From Chryseobacterium sp. H1D6B (GTDB taxonomy: Bacteria > Bacteroidota > Bacteroidia > Flavobacteriales > Weeksellaceae): a DNA stretch of 64,000 nucleotides. A model generated the notes under the pieces. It was not told the DNA's origin and did no database searches. It saw only the letters and a list, made by a program, of their open reading frames with translations. The stretch is from the NCBI RefSeq assembly GCF_029892445.1, contig NZ_JARXVJ010000001.1:2666001-2730000 (forward strand), read 5' to 3'. A program made the translations under genes and the position numbers. Shown in pieces: positions 18,001 to 26,439 of this stretch (position 1 is its first letter; every line of letters starts with the position of its first letter).

Positions 18001-19089
18001 ATGTATTTTAAAAATAAATTTGTCTTTTTTTTACTGATCTTATTGTTTTACAGCTGTGACGGCCAAAAATCAAAGATCAAAAAATGCAGTATAGATGAAG
18101 CCATGAATACGGTCAATGCTTTGCCTGAAGTGAAAAAACAGAGTAAATACGTAGATTCTTTATCTTCGGATAAGAAGCATTTATCTTTTATGATTGATAC
18201 TTTAAATATTAAAAAACAATCCTATTATAGAGTAAAAACGGGATACGACGGACCTGCTCATTGGGAGACCTACACTATTTTTTACGTTGATAAAAATAAC
18301 TGCAGTAAGGTCTTGGTAGATGATGTGGTTTCTGGTGAAATCATACCAGTAGAAAAGTGGAGAACATTAAATAAAAAAACAACTAAAATGAGCAGTGAAA
18401 ATACTACAGCTACAAAGGATATTACATTCTCAGATCTTTTTGACGAAGGGAGCAATATTAAATTTACGCCGGCGGATTTAAATAAAAAAGAACCAGAAAT
18501 TCAGGCATTTAAATCTAAATTATCAAATTTTGAATTATCAAAACCCAGAGCTGAAGATTTTAGTATTGATGATTTGTCATTACTCATCAACAATGAAACA
18601 TTCAGTAATAATGAAAGGTTTATTAATAGTGCCTGGCTCGAATATTTTATTAATAAATATTCCTTTAAGCAGAATGTTATAGATAAATTAATGAATACAG
18701 CGCTAGACCAAGAGGATTTTTCTGCGGTGAAAATATTAGGAAAGCATTATATTTTTTCACAAAAACAGATTGACCAGGCTAAAACTAAGAAAAACTATAA
18801 AGATGCCTTACATGGGAAATTAGATACTGAAGAATATTATGATCCTGCATTTTCTAAAATAGATGATATTTTAACCTTCATTACAAATTCTCATTCAAAA
18901 AATTATATTCAGGATGAGGATGGATATACCAATGTAAGAAAAGATAAAATGGCGACATCTGCTGTTTTACAAAAGGTAAATTCAGGAGAGCATATTAATG
19001 TGGTAGATAATTCAGGAGATTGGTATTTGGTGAAAACTAAAGAAGGAAAAGAAGGTTACGTGTACAGAACCCGGATACAATCAATTTGA
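18001..19089 (+). CDS. SH3b-domain lipoprotein, candidate immunity protein to the GH73-like effector
   Basis: 362 residues. The signal ends at FYSCDG, giving a lipid-anchored Cys near residue 19. The first 120 residues form a small alpha/beta domain, followed by a helical stretch. The last 65 residues are an SH3 domain closely related to that of the lipoprotein at 13708 (GYTNVRKDK...VNSGEHINVV...KEGKEGYVYRTRI). The upstream parts of the two lipoproteins are unrelated. The gene begins 8 bp after the effector and is likely its periplasmic protector. The shared SH3 end and different front mirror the shared N-domain and different ends of the effectors. Confidence 0.65.
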   Translation: MYFKNKFVFFLLILLFYSCDGQKSKIKKCSIDEAMNTVNALPEVKKQSKYVDSLSSDKKHLSFMIDTLNIKKQSYYRVKTGYDGPAHWETYTIFYVDKNNCSKVLVDDVVSGEIIPVEKWRTLNKKTTKMSSENTTATKDITFSDLFDEGSNIKFTPADLNKKEPEIQAFKSKLSNFELSKPRAEDFSIDDLSLLINNETFSNNERFINSAWLEYFINKYSFKQNVIDKLMNTALDQEDFSAVKILGKHYIFSQKQIDQAKTKKNYKDALHGKLDTEEYYDPAFSKIDDILTFITNSHSKNYIQDEDGYTNVRKDKMATSAVLQKVNSGEHINVVDNSGDWYLVKTKEGKEGYVYRTRIQSI

Positions 19090-19151
19090 AAAGAATGAGT
19101 TTAAGAAAATTAAGAAACACTCATTAAAAATAAAAATGAACACTTAAAACC

Positions 19152-20114
19152 ATGATCATTCATTTCATCCATTCCGGGGAGACGCTTGAAAGTATAGCAG
19201 AGGAAATAAAACTGGAAAATCCAAAATATCTTAAAGAATACCACAACCAGCGTTGTGCAAGGGAAGATTATATAGAAGATAAATTAATCCCGCGAAAAAA
19301 ACTTTTAATTCCTAATATTTACGAAATACGTGAATACAATGCTAAGAATGATGCCCCATTTAAAAGCCCTGAACGAAATCCAAAGTTAAACTTTAAACCG
19401 GAAAATACCAGCCAAGAATATACGGTTACGATCACAGAAATAAAGGAAGAAGAAACAATTGAAAAAGGGAATAAGTTTTCTTACAAGGCTGTTTTAAGCT
19501 GGATTAAAAAAGAGCAGGAACAGCACTTATTTCATCTTTCAAAAGAGGATTTTTATATTGAAGAAGAAAGCAAAATGACCGATTTGGCTTTAGAATGCAT
19601 ACGTTCCTTAAATCCGGTGGAGATAAGAACTAATGCTAAAGGAGAAGTGTTGAAGGTTAAATTATTACAGGAAACTATTGATGGTTTTAAAAATACTAAA
19701 GAAAGGTTAAATGACCTGTTTCCTGACCAATACGCCAAAATATATATAGAAGAGTTCGAATATGCAGTTTTGAATGAAGAATTATTCAATAAGAGAATGA
19801 AGGAAGATACATTCATTAAAATGTATTTTGCACCGCTAAGAAATGAATTTAAAAATGGAAGTTCCAGCTTTACGCAGTTCTTAAGTGAGGAAAATACGGC
19901 TGTCAATGTATTACAAAATGCAGCTATTGCAGGTAATACCCAGGAAATTATATTACAGCAGACCATGCAGCCGTCAGAAAAAAACAGCAGTTTCGGATAC
20001 AAAGGAAAATATACATTTCATGCAGACACAGGACTCATCAAAAAAGCTGAAACTAGTTCTTATATTTCTCAGTTTGGTGTAAAAATGACAACGCATCTCA
20101 TGATTGAGGATTAG
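19152..20114 (+). CDS. LysM-domain protein without signal peptide, candidate type VI baseplate or adaptor protein
   Basis: 320 residues. Residues 1-55 are a LysM domain (IHFIHSGETLESIAEEI ... KKLLIPN). The rest is a soluble alpha/beta region of unknown family, rich in Glu and Lys. There is no signal peptide or membrane segment, so it is cytoplasmic. LysM proteins without a signal occur in phage tail baseplates, and a second gene of the same plan sits right after VgrG2 (34117). That suggests help in spike assembly or cargo loading. It lies between the second cassette and hcp1. The function is inferred from context only. Confidence 0.6.
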   Translation: MIIHFIHSGETLESIAEEIKLENPKYLKEYHNQRCAREDYIEDKLIPRKKLLIPNIYEIREYNAKNDAPFKSPERNPKLNFKPENTSQEYTVTITEIKEEETIEKGNKFSYKAVLSWIKKEQEQHLFHLSKEDFYIEEESKMTDLALECIRSLNPVEIRTNAKGEVLKVKLLQETIDGFKNTKERLNDLFPDQYAKIYIEEFEYAVLNEELFNKRMKEDTFIKMYFAPLRNEFKNGSSSFTQFLSEENTAVNVLQNAAIAGNTQEIILQQTMQPSEKNSSFGYKGKYTFHADTGLIKKAETSSYISQFGVKMTTHLMIED

Positions 20115-20166
20115 TTTTAAGTGCTTGTAATATAGTTGATTATGGTTTTTATTTATTTCTATTGTC

Positions 20167-20200
20167 GTAGAATTACTACATGAAATCGTAGAAATACTAC
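20167..20200 (+). promoter_or_regulatory. Pair of GTAG-N5-CTAC palindromes upstream of hcp1 (candidate operator)
   Basis: Two 13-bp palindromes, 20167-20179 and 20188-20200, with core GTAG-N5-CTAC start exactly 21 bp apart, two helical turns. The second ends 50 bp before the -7 box. The same arrangement with the same spacings precedes hcp2. This is a likely binding site for a dimeric activator or repressor. Confidence 0.75.
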
Positions 20201-20249
20201 AAAATTTCAAAATCTTATTTGATTGTTTTTTTTTTTGTTAAAAGCGATT

Positions 20250-20257
20250 TATCTTTG
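20250..20257 (+). promoter_or_regulatory. -7 promoter element of hcp1
   Basis: TATCTTTG fits TAnnTTTG. No good -33 TTG is found at normal distance, which suits a promoter needing an activator. The roughly 45 bases from here to the start codon are conserved with the hcp2 leader. Confidence 0.65.
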
Positions 20258-20308
20258 TTAAACAATCACTGAATCACAAAATATTATTAACGATTAAAAT
20301 TTACAATC

Positions 20309-20713
20309 ATGGCAGACAATTCAAGAGGAATTTTAAAATTCAACGGAGGCGAGGGTCAAAAATTATTAAAGCTGAATTACAGCGTATCAAGATCTACTGA
20401 CGTATCAGGAAGAGTAGCATCAGACCCATCAAACGCAATTATCAAACTTACAGTAGAAGCTACAGAGAAATCTGATATTCTTGAAACTTTACTGAATGGT
20501 AAATATAAGCCTACTACTGGTGAAATCACATTCAACAAATCTCACGAAGAAGGAACATTAATTACTCTAAAGTGGGAAAATGGATACGTAATCCAGCATG
20601 AGGTAGACTTCGATGCAATAGACAGTAACAGTATGCTAATCAGTTTCATCGTAAGTGCAGAACAGATCGACTTTGGTAATTCTTCTTTCCACGGAGGATG
20701 GCCGAGTGTATAA
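20309..20713 (+). CDS. tssD: Type VI tube protein TssD/Hcp (copy 1)
   Basis: 134 residues, the short Hcp form of Bacteroidota systems (MADNSRGILKFNGGEGQKL). It forms hexameric rings that stack into the inner tube. It differs from the second copy at 31245 at about seven positions over the first 118 residues, and then in the C-terminal tail (here SSFHGGWPSV). Its promoter region holds the double palindrome. It precedes clpV, but a terminator lies between them, so Hcp can be made in large excess. Confidence 0.93.
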   Translation: MADNSRGILKFNGGEGQKLLKLNYSVSRSTDVSGRVASDPSNAIIKLTVEATEKSDILETLLNGKYKPTTGEITFNKSHEEGTLITLKWENGYVIQHEVDFDAIDSNSMLISFIVSAEQIDFGNSSFHGGWPSV

Positions 20714-20743
20714 TCCTTACCCGTAATCAAAAACATTCATACG

Positions 20744-20774
20744 AAAGACTGTCCCAACAAGGCGGTCTTTTTTT
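20744..20774 (+). terminator. Terminator after hcp1
   Basis: 8-bp stem AAAGACTG (20744-20751) with CGGTCTTT (20763-20770), one G-T pair, 11-nt loop, followed by T bases. Confidence 0.85.
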
Positions 20775-20913
20775 ACCATTAGAAATAGATCTGTTTCTAG
20801 CAGATTTTGAATTTCAAAATATACTATATGTCACATTTCAAAGACATAGTAGAATTATTGAAAAAAAACCAATATATTAGTATAGAATAAAGTTTTAATG
20901 ATTATCAAGTTAA

Positions 20914-20937
20914 TTTTTGTTTAAAATTTAACAAAAA
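20914..20937. promoter_or_regulatory. Near-palindrome upstream of clpV
   Basis: TTTTTGTT (20914-20921) and AACAAAAA (20930-20937) are perfect inverted arms around 8 AT bases, 61 bp before the clpV start. It may be an operator or part of the clpV promoter. The AT-rich DNA makes chance likely. The remainder of the hcp1-clpV gap (20714-20997) shows only the terminator and a 16-codon frame. Confidence 0.3.
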
Positions 20938-20947
20938 CATAATCAAA

Positions 20948-20998
20948 ATGAATACACCAAAACCAGATATATTAATAATTTTTGAGAAAAATACATAA
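20948..20998 (+). CDS. Possible 16-codon upstream reading frame coupled to clpV
   Basis: ATG at 20948 opens a frame reading MNTPKPDILIIFEKNT. Its stop codon overlaps the clpV start as TAATG (20996-21000). Such overlap lets ribosomes re-start, a useful device in a genome without Shine-Dalgarno sites. It may equally be chance: the peptide resembles nothing I know. Confidence 0.3.
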   Translation: MNTPKPDILIIFEKNT

Positions 20999-23493
20999 TG
21001 GGAGTACTAGTAACCAACGAAACAGTAAAACAGCTTTTTCATATTGCACAGTCGATCGCAAGAGAAAATTATAACGGCACTTACGGAGGGCCGCACCTTC
21101 TCCAGGCTTTGATGCATAAAGATATCGGACTGAATGAGTTTCTAAAAAATATTGACAAAGACCCGGGCTATTTCTATGAATGGGCAGATGTGCGTATTGA
21201 AGACTATCCTAAAAATACCCATCTTCCGGATGAAATAGGTCAGGATGAAACTGTAGATACTATCGTAGAAGAAGCAGATGATATCAGATTAAAATTAGGT
21301 TTAGACGAGATTACTCCAATTTGTATCCTTACCGCTATTGTAAAACCGCAGGTAGCATTTACTTTACAGCAGCTGAAATCACTACCGTTGAGAGAGCACG
21401 AAATATTTAATTTATATAGAAAAGATACTCCGTTCGGAACCTCTGAAAACGGAGAAATCTCTTCCCTTTTTTCTAGTTCATCAGACTTTTCGGAGTCTTC
21501 CTTTCCTTCTATTAAAAATTACTGTGTAGACAGAACTGCACAGGCAAGAAAAGGAGACTTAGAAAATATTATCGGAAGAGATAAAGAATTAAGAATGCTG
21601 GTGGAAATTCTTTGCAGAAGAACGAAGCCGAATGTTATTATCATTGGAGAACCTGGAGTCGGGAAAACAGCTCTTGTAGAAGGCTTTGCTACTGAGATTA
21701 TTAAAGGGAACGTTCCTGAAATGCTTAAAAATGCAACACTTTTAGAGCTCGACACAGGAGCTCTGCTGGCAGGAACTTCTTATAAAGGCGAAATTGAAGA
21801 CCGTCTTAAAAAAGTAATCAATGAATGCAAAAAAATTGAAAAAGCGATCTTATTTATTGATGAGATCCACACCCTTTTAGATTCAAAAGGAAGTATAGGA
21901 AATGTTGCAAATCTTCTTAAGCCTGAACTGGCAAGAGGAGAGATAACGGTTATCGGTGCAACTACCCAAGAAGAATACAGAAAAATAATTGAACCGGAAC
22001 AGGCTTTCAACCGTCGCTTTGAAGTGCTTACAGTAAATGAACCAGACGAAAAGACGTGTGTGAAAATGATCGATGTTCTTTTAGAAGGTTACAAAAAACA
22101 CCATAATATAGAAGTTGAAAAAACAGCACTTCCAGAATGTGTACGTTTAGCCAAAAGGTATGCAAAAGGCAAAAAACTGCCGGATGCCGCTATAGATCTT
22201 TTAGACAGAACAATGGCTGCTATAAAAATGCTTGACGAACTTTCTGAAAAGGAACTGGAAAGCTGGAAAGGAAGCTACGAAGCTGTTTTAAAAGAAGAAT
22301 ATCCTGACAGCAAAGACAAAGCAGATGAATTGATCTGGACGTACAACCTGCTTCGGGATAAGATAAGTCCCATTTTGTGGGGTTCATTAAGTGAACAGCC
22401 TGTTATTGACAACTTAATGCCTGTAGAGCATATTCAAAAAATAATTGATGACACTTATACAGAACTTTTACAGCATGCAGCAGTAAAAAGAGAAAAAGTT
22501 GACAGACTGGAACTGGCAGCTGTAATGGCAGCAAAGACCAATATTCCAATTGGTAAAATTCAGGCACAGGAAAAAGAAAAGCTCCTCAATATGGAATCTC
22601 TTCTGTTGAACAGAGTTGTAGGGCAGGATCATGCTTTAAAAATACTTTCAGATGCAATTGTTGAAAACCGAAGCGGACTAAACAAACCAGGACAGCCGAT
22701 TGGTTCATTCTTCCTTCTTGGACCTACCGGAACAGGAAAAACAGAGTTAGCAAAATCTATGGCAGAACTGCTTTTCAATGATGAAAAAGCAATGGTCCGT
22801 TTTGATATGTCTGAATTTAAAGAAGAGCATTCCGCAGCATTGCTGTATGGAGCGCCTCCAGGATATGTTGGGTATGAAGAAGGCGGTATGCTGGTGAATA
22901 AGATTAGACAGCAGCCTTATACTGTGGTGTTATTTGATGAAATTGAAAAAGCACACCATTCCGTTTTTGATGTATTTCTACAGATTATGGATGAAGGAAA
23001 AGTTCATGATAAACTTGGAAAAGAAGGAGATTTCAGTAATGCTTTAATTTTATTTACTTCCAATATCGGAAGTGAAGAAATAGTAAAACAATTTGAAGAA
23101 GGAAAAGTGCCGGCGTCATCTTCATTAATGCAGATCATGTCGAATTCAGGAAGATTCAGACCAGAATTTTTGGCGAGAATTACAGAGATCATTCCTTTTG
23201 CACCTATCACAGAATTGATTGCAGAAAGAATCTTTAATATTCAGCTTAAATCACTTCATACTTCATTAAGCAGATTGGGAATTACATTATCAATTACCGA
23301 TGAAGCAGTGAAAAATCTCGCTTTAGGAGGATTCAGCAGTAAATATGGGGCAAGACAGATCTCCGGGGTCATCCGGGCACAGCTTGCAAGACCGATTTCT
23401 AAGATGATCGTGAAAGAAGAAGTGAAATCCGGACAGGCGATTTCTGTTGACTGGAACACAGAAGAAGAAAAATTAATATGGAAAGTAGAATGA
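20998..23493 (+). CDS. tssH: Type VI ATPase TssH/ClpV
   Basis: 831 residues. A Clp N-domain (about 1-150) is followed by two AAA+ modules: Walker A G217-T224 (GEPGVGKT) with Walker B LFIDEIHTLL, and Walker A G575-T582 (GPTGTGKT) with VVLFDEIEKAH. A ClpB-type small domain closes the protein. The N-terminal region differs from ClpB/ClpC housekeeping proteins, as expected for ClpV, which disassembles contracted TssB/C sheaths. The sheath genes are not in this window. Hcp, clpV and VgrG sit close together as in other subtype iii loci. Confidence 0.93.
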   Translation: MGVLVTNETVKQLFHIAQSIARENYNGTYGGPHLLQALMHKDIGLNEFLKNIDKDPGYFYEWADVRIEDYPKNTHLPDEIGQDETVDTIVEEADDIRLKLGLDEITPICILTAIVKPQVAFTLQQLKSLPLREHEIFNLYRKDTPFGTSENGEISSLFSSSSDFSESSFPSIKNYCVDRTAQARKGDLENIIGRDKELRMLVEILCRRTKPNVIIIGEPGVGKTALVEGFATEIIKGNVPEMLKNATLLELDTGALLAGTSYKGEIEDRLKKVINECKKIEKAILFIDEIHTLLDSKGSIGNVANLLKPELARGEITVIGATTQEEYRKIIEPEQAFNRRFEVLTVNEPDEKTCVKMIDVLLEGYKKHHNIEVEKTALPECVRLAKRYAKGKKLPDAAIDLLDRTMAAIKMLDELSEKELESWKGSYEAVLKEEYPDSKDKADELIWTYNLLRDKISPILWGSLSEQPVIDNLMPVEHIQKIIDDTYTELLQHAAVKREKVDRLELAAVMAAKTNIPIGKIQAQEKEKLLNMESLLLNRVVGQDHALKILSDAIVENRSGLNKPGQPIGSFFLLGPTGTGKTELAKSMAELLFNDEKAMVRFDMSEFKEEHSAALLYGAPPGYVGYEEGGMLVNKIRQQPYTVVLFDEIEKAHHSVFDVFLQIMDEGKVHDKLGKEGDFSNALILFTSNIGSEEIVKQFEEGKVPASSSLMQIMSNSGRFRPEFLARITEIIPFAPITELIAERIFNIQLKSLHTSLSRLGITLSITDEAVKNLALGGFSSKYGARQISGVIRAQLARPISKMIVKEEVKSGQAISVDWNTEEEKLIWKVE

Positions 23494-23544
23494 TCTGTAC
23501 TTAAAAATAGATTGTTTTATGAGTTTTTTAGTTAATTTTATTCT

Positions 23545-24429
23545 ATGAAAATAGGTAATAATCAGATGGTTAAAATGAAAATTGATTTCAAAAATATTGT
23601 AACAGGAGTATTGATGCTGATGTGTTCACATTTAGTAAATGCACAGTTTCTTTCGGCATCTGATACCTCAGAAAATAGTGTCAGAAGATATAAGAGTATT
23701 ATCAGTTCGAACAAGGATATTGTAGATTTTATAGAATATTCACTTTCTGAAAAAGGACTCCCGAGGCACTTGAGAAATCTGGCATTAATAGAATCTGGAT
23801 TTGATAAAAGTCAGGTTTCAGGAGCTGGAGCGGCAGGAGTATGGCAGCTGATGACAGCACATGCTAATCATTACGGGCTTTCAGAACAGCGCCGTTCAGA
23901 TCTGTACAGAAGTACAAAAACGGCAGTAGTTTCTTTAGGAAACCTGTATAAAAAATATAACAACTGGGTAACAGTGGTGGCTGCCTACAACTGCGGAGAA
24001 GGGAATATTGCAAAAGCAATGGAAGCCGCAGGATCGTCACAATATCATATTTTTTATAAATATCTGCCGGCAGAAACCATTAACCATGTGAAAAAATATT
24101 TGAATGCATGCTATGCGACAGGAGAACTGCAGAGTGTTTTAAGCAATTATAATTCCTCAAGGATGAACACTGTTTTTATTGCTGGGAACGGCAGTAACAA
24201 AAATAATTCTTCTTTGTCTGAGACAGAAATTAATGCAGGTTTTAATTTAAATATTATTGCAGATGAGCTTAAAATAGATGTTGATAAAATACTGGCATGG
24301 AACCCAGGGATTGAGGAAGAACTCCAGAATAAAGGAGAAAGTCTTCTGTATCTGCCGGTAGACTTAATGCCCGATTTTCTTTTAAGAAAGAACAAAATAC
24401 TTTCCCGATCCATAAAAGAGGGAAGATAA
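23545..24429 (+). CDS. Lytic transglycosylase (MltD-like) embedded in the secretion locus
   Basis: 294 residues as given; an ATG at 23575 (MKIDFKNIVTG) gives a more typical signal peptide ending VNAQ. The SLT/GH23 domain (about 55-190) shows catalytic Glu83 in LALIESGFD, then AAGVWQLM and VVAAYNCGEGN. The last 80 residues look like a degenerate LysM region (NLNIIADELKIDVDKILAWNPGI...LLYLPV). It probably opens peptidoglycan so that the envelope complex can span the periplasm, as housekeeping murein hydrolases do in other type VI loci. An effector role is less likely because it has an export signal. Confidence 0.82.
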   Translation: MKIGNNQMVKMKIDFKNIVTGVLMLMCSHLVNAQFLSASDTSENSVRRYKSIISSNKDIVDFIEYSLSEKGLPRHLRNLALIESGFDKSQVSGAGAAGVWQLMTAHANHYGLSEQRRSDLYRSTKTAVVSLGNLYKKYNNWVTVVAAYNCGEGNIAKAMEAAGSSQYHIFYKYLPAETINHVKKYLNACYATGELQSVLSNYNSSRMNTVFIAGNGSNKNNSSLSETEINAGFNLNIIADELKIDVDKILAWNPGIEEELQNKGESLLYLPVDLMPDFLLRKNKILSRSIKEGR

Positions 24430-24498
24430 AATACACACCAAAACAAAACACCAAACAGCACTAAGTAAGAATGTTTAACCTCTTTAAAAGTAGTTAAT

Positions 24499-26430
24499 AT
24501 GGAAACAGAATCACAAAATATACCAAAAGGCCCTTCATTCCGTCCATCCCAAAATGCAGACGGGGTATCAGAAAGTCATCATACGGGTATTAACCGGCTG
24601 GTAAAACTATCGCTCGTCATAGAAGGTAAGGTTATTAAATATTACAAACATTTTAAGCTGAAACAGAGCGCACAGCGCCATCATGAATTCACACTCACTC
24701 TGGCTCATGATGCACTAGGAGACCGCCAGACCCATACTCTAGAAGAAGCGAATAAGTTTTTAGGGAAACGTCTTACCGCTGTTATTTCCTATAAAGATAT
24801 TGAAAACAGCCCGGAAAGGACTTTCGTAGGGGTAATTACAGGAGTTGGTTTCAGCCAGGAGGAGATGAGTCTGGGAAATATTGTTTTATCCGGATACAGT
24901 CCTACTATTTTATTGGACGGAGCACCGCATATCCAGAGTTTTGGAGGCAGCCAGTCTGTGAATGTAGGAATTATTGCCGATGAGGTAATTAAGCAGGGCA
25001 TTGATAAAAGCCGTTTTGATATAAGAATTGACACCAATGATTATTCTCAAATTATTTACAGCAGCCAATACGACGAAACCCATTACAATTATCTGGCAAG
25101 AATAGCTGAAGCTTACGGAGAGCAGTTCTACTATGACGGCGAAGTGCTGCATTTTGGAAAACTTCCACCTCAGAATAAACCTATCAAATTAGTGTATGGA
25201 AGCAATGCCAACGATATTAAAGTTGAATTGAAAGCTGTTCATACTAAGCCGCAGTTTTACGGCTACAACAGCAGCAGAGATGAAAAACTCATTTCTGGAG
25301 CTACTCCTATCAATCATGTTGGAGATCTGGCAAAAACGGCATATGAACATAACAATAAAATTTATAAAACACCAGCGCTGCAGGTAGCTCCTATAAAGGC
25401 TTCTACCCATCTTGATGTAGAATATTCACAGAAAAGTACATCAGGAAGTGAAGCTGTAAATGTATTTTCAATATCGGGGGCTACTACCGTTCCGTTCTTA
25501 CATCCGGGCTGTGTGGTAGATATTCAGATGCGTAAACTTGATACTAATGAAACCTCTTATTTCACTAGGATTATGGTGACTGAAGCAGTCCATGAAATAG
25601 ACACGATAGGACATTATAAAGGCAGTTTCGATGCTATAGCATCAGACACGGGCTTCCTTCCTAAACCGGATTTTAAAAGTCCAAAAGCAGAACCGCAGCT
25701 TGCAACAGTGACTGCCAATGCAGATCCTGAAGGACAGGGAAGGGTACAGGTAAGATTTGACTGGCAGAATAATGATACTACCCATTTTATCCGCGTAATG
25801 ACACCTGATGCCGGCGGAACAGATCAAGTGACACAGAACAGAGGGTACGTAGCAGTACCGGAAGTGGGGGATCAGGTGATGGTGAACTTTGTACACAGCC
25901 ATCCAGACAGACCTTTTGTAATGGGAGGAATGTTCCATGGAGGAGTAGCATTAGGAGGAGGGGTGGATAACCGGGTGAAATCTATTCAGACCAGAAGCGG
26001 CCACAGAATAGTGTTTACAGAAGATGAAAGTATTATTATTACAGACAAAAGCGGGAATGAAATTCATCTCGATACTACTGGAAGCAGTATAAATATTACT
26101 GCTCCTGAAACAATGACCTTAAATTGTAAAAACATGGTCATCAACGTGACTGAAAATATGTCCACTACTGTCGGAATGAATAAGAGCAATTCCGTGGGAA
26201 TGAATATTATGGAAACTGCAGGAGCCAATATCTGGCAGAATGCAACATTGGATTACAGCCTGAATGCTACTAATATTATGAAAGTAGCCACTGAAAACTA
26301 CAGCTATGAGGCCAATGATATCCATAAAAATGCCATGGAAGGCATAGAAGTAGCCGCCGCAAAAGACTATATCCAGAATAGTGAAGAGACGGTACATAAT
26401 CTTTCGGGCGAAAAAGGTCATAATGCATAA
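24499..26430 (+). CDS. tssI: Type VI spike protein TssI/VgrG (copy 1)
   Basis: 643 residues. The gp27/gp44-like region (about 35-400) and gp5 OB-fold with needle are clear (GRVQVRFDWQ, FIRVMTPDAGG, GDQVMVNFVHSHPDRPFVMG). The C-terminal 130 residues form a repetitive beta-helix-like needle with NITAPETMTLNCKNMVINVT and TVGMNKSNSVGMN, ending in a helical tail. No toxin domain is fused. The effector at 26440 begins 9 bp after its stop codon, so this VgrG likely carries the N-domain B effectors. Confidence 0.93.
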   Translation: METESQNIPKGPSFRPSQNADGVSESHHTGINRLVKLSLVIEGKVIKYYKHFKLKQSAQRHHEFTLTLAHDALGDRQTHTLEEANKFLGKRLTAVISYKDIENSPERTFVGVITGVGFSQEEMSLGNIVLSGYSPTILLDGAPHIQSFGGSQSVNVGIIADEVIKQGIDKSRFDIRIDTNDYSQIIYSSQYDETHYNYLARIAEAYGEQFYYDGEVLHFGKLPPQNKPIKLVYGSNANDIKVELKAVHTKPQFYGYNSSRDEKLISGATPINHVGDLAKTAYEHNNKIYKTPALQVAPIKASTHLDVEYSQKSTSGSEAVNVFSISGATTVPFLHPGCVVDIQMRKLDTNETSYFTRIMVTEAVHEIDTIGHYKGSFDAIASDTGFLPKPDFKSPKAEPQLATVTANADPEGQGRVQVRFDWQNNDTTHFIRVMTPDAGGTDQVTQNRGYVAVPEVGDQVMVNFVHSHPDRPFVMGGMFHGGVALGGGVDNRVKSIQTRSGHRIVFTEDESIIITDKSGNEIHLDTTGSSINITAPETMTLNCKNMVINVTENMSTTVGMNKSNSVGMNIMETAGANIWQNATLDYSLNATNIMKVATENYSYEANDIHKNAMEGIEVAAAKDYIQNSEETVHNLSGEKGHNA

Positions 26431-26439
26431 ACACTTATT

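Noticed and set aside
19553-20002. 149-codon frame antisense to the LysM gene
   Set aside because: Shadow of a well-formed plus-strand gene, Ser/Leu-rich, no start context.
20698-20880. 60-codon frame after hcp1
   Set aside because: Overlaps the end of hcp1 and runs through its terminator hairpin; no sign of coding.
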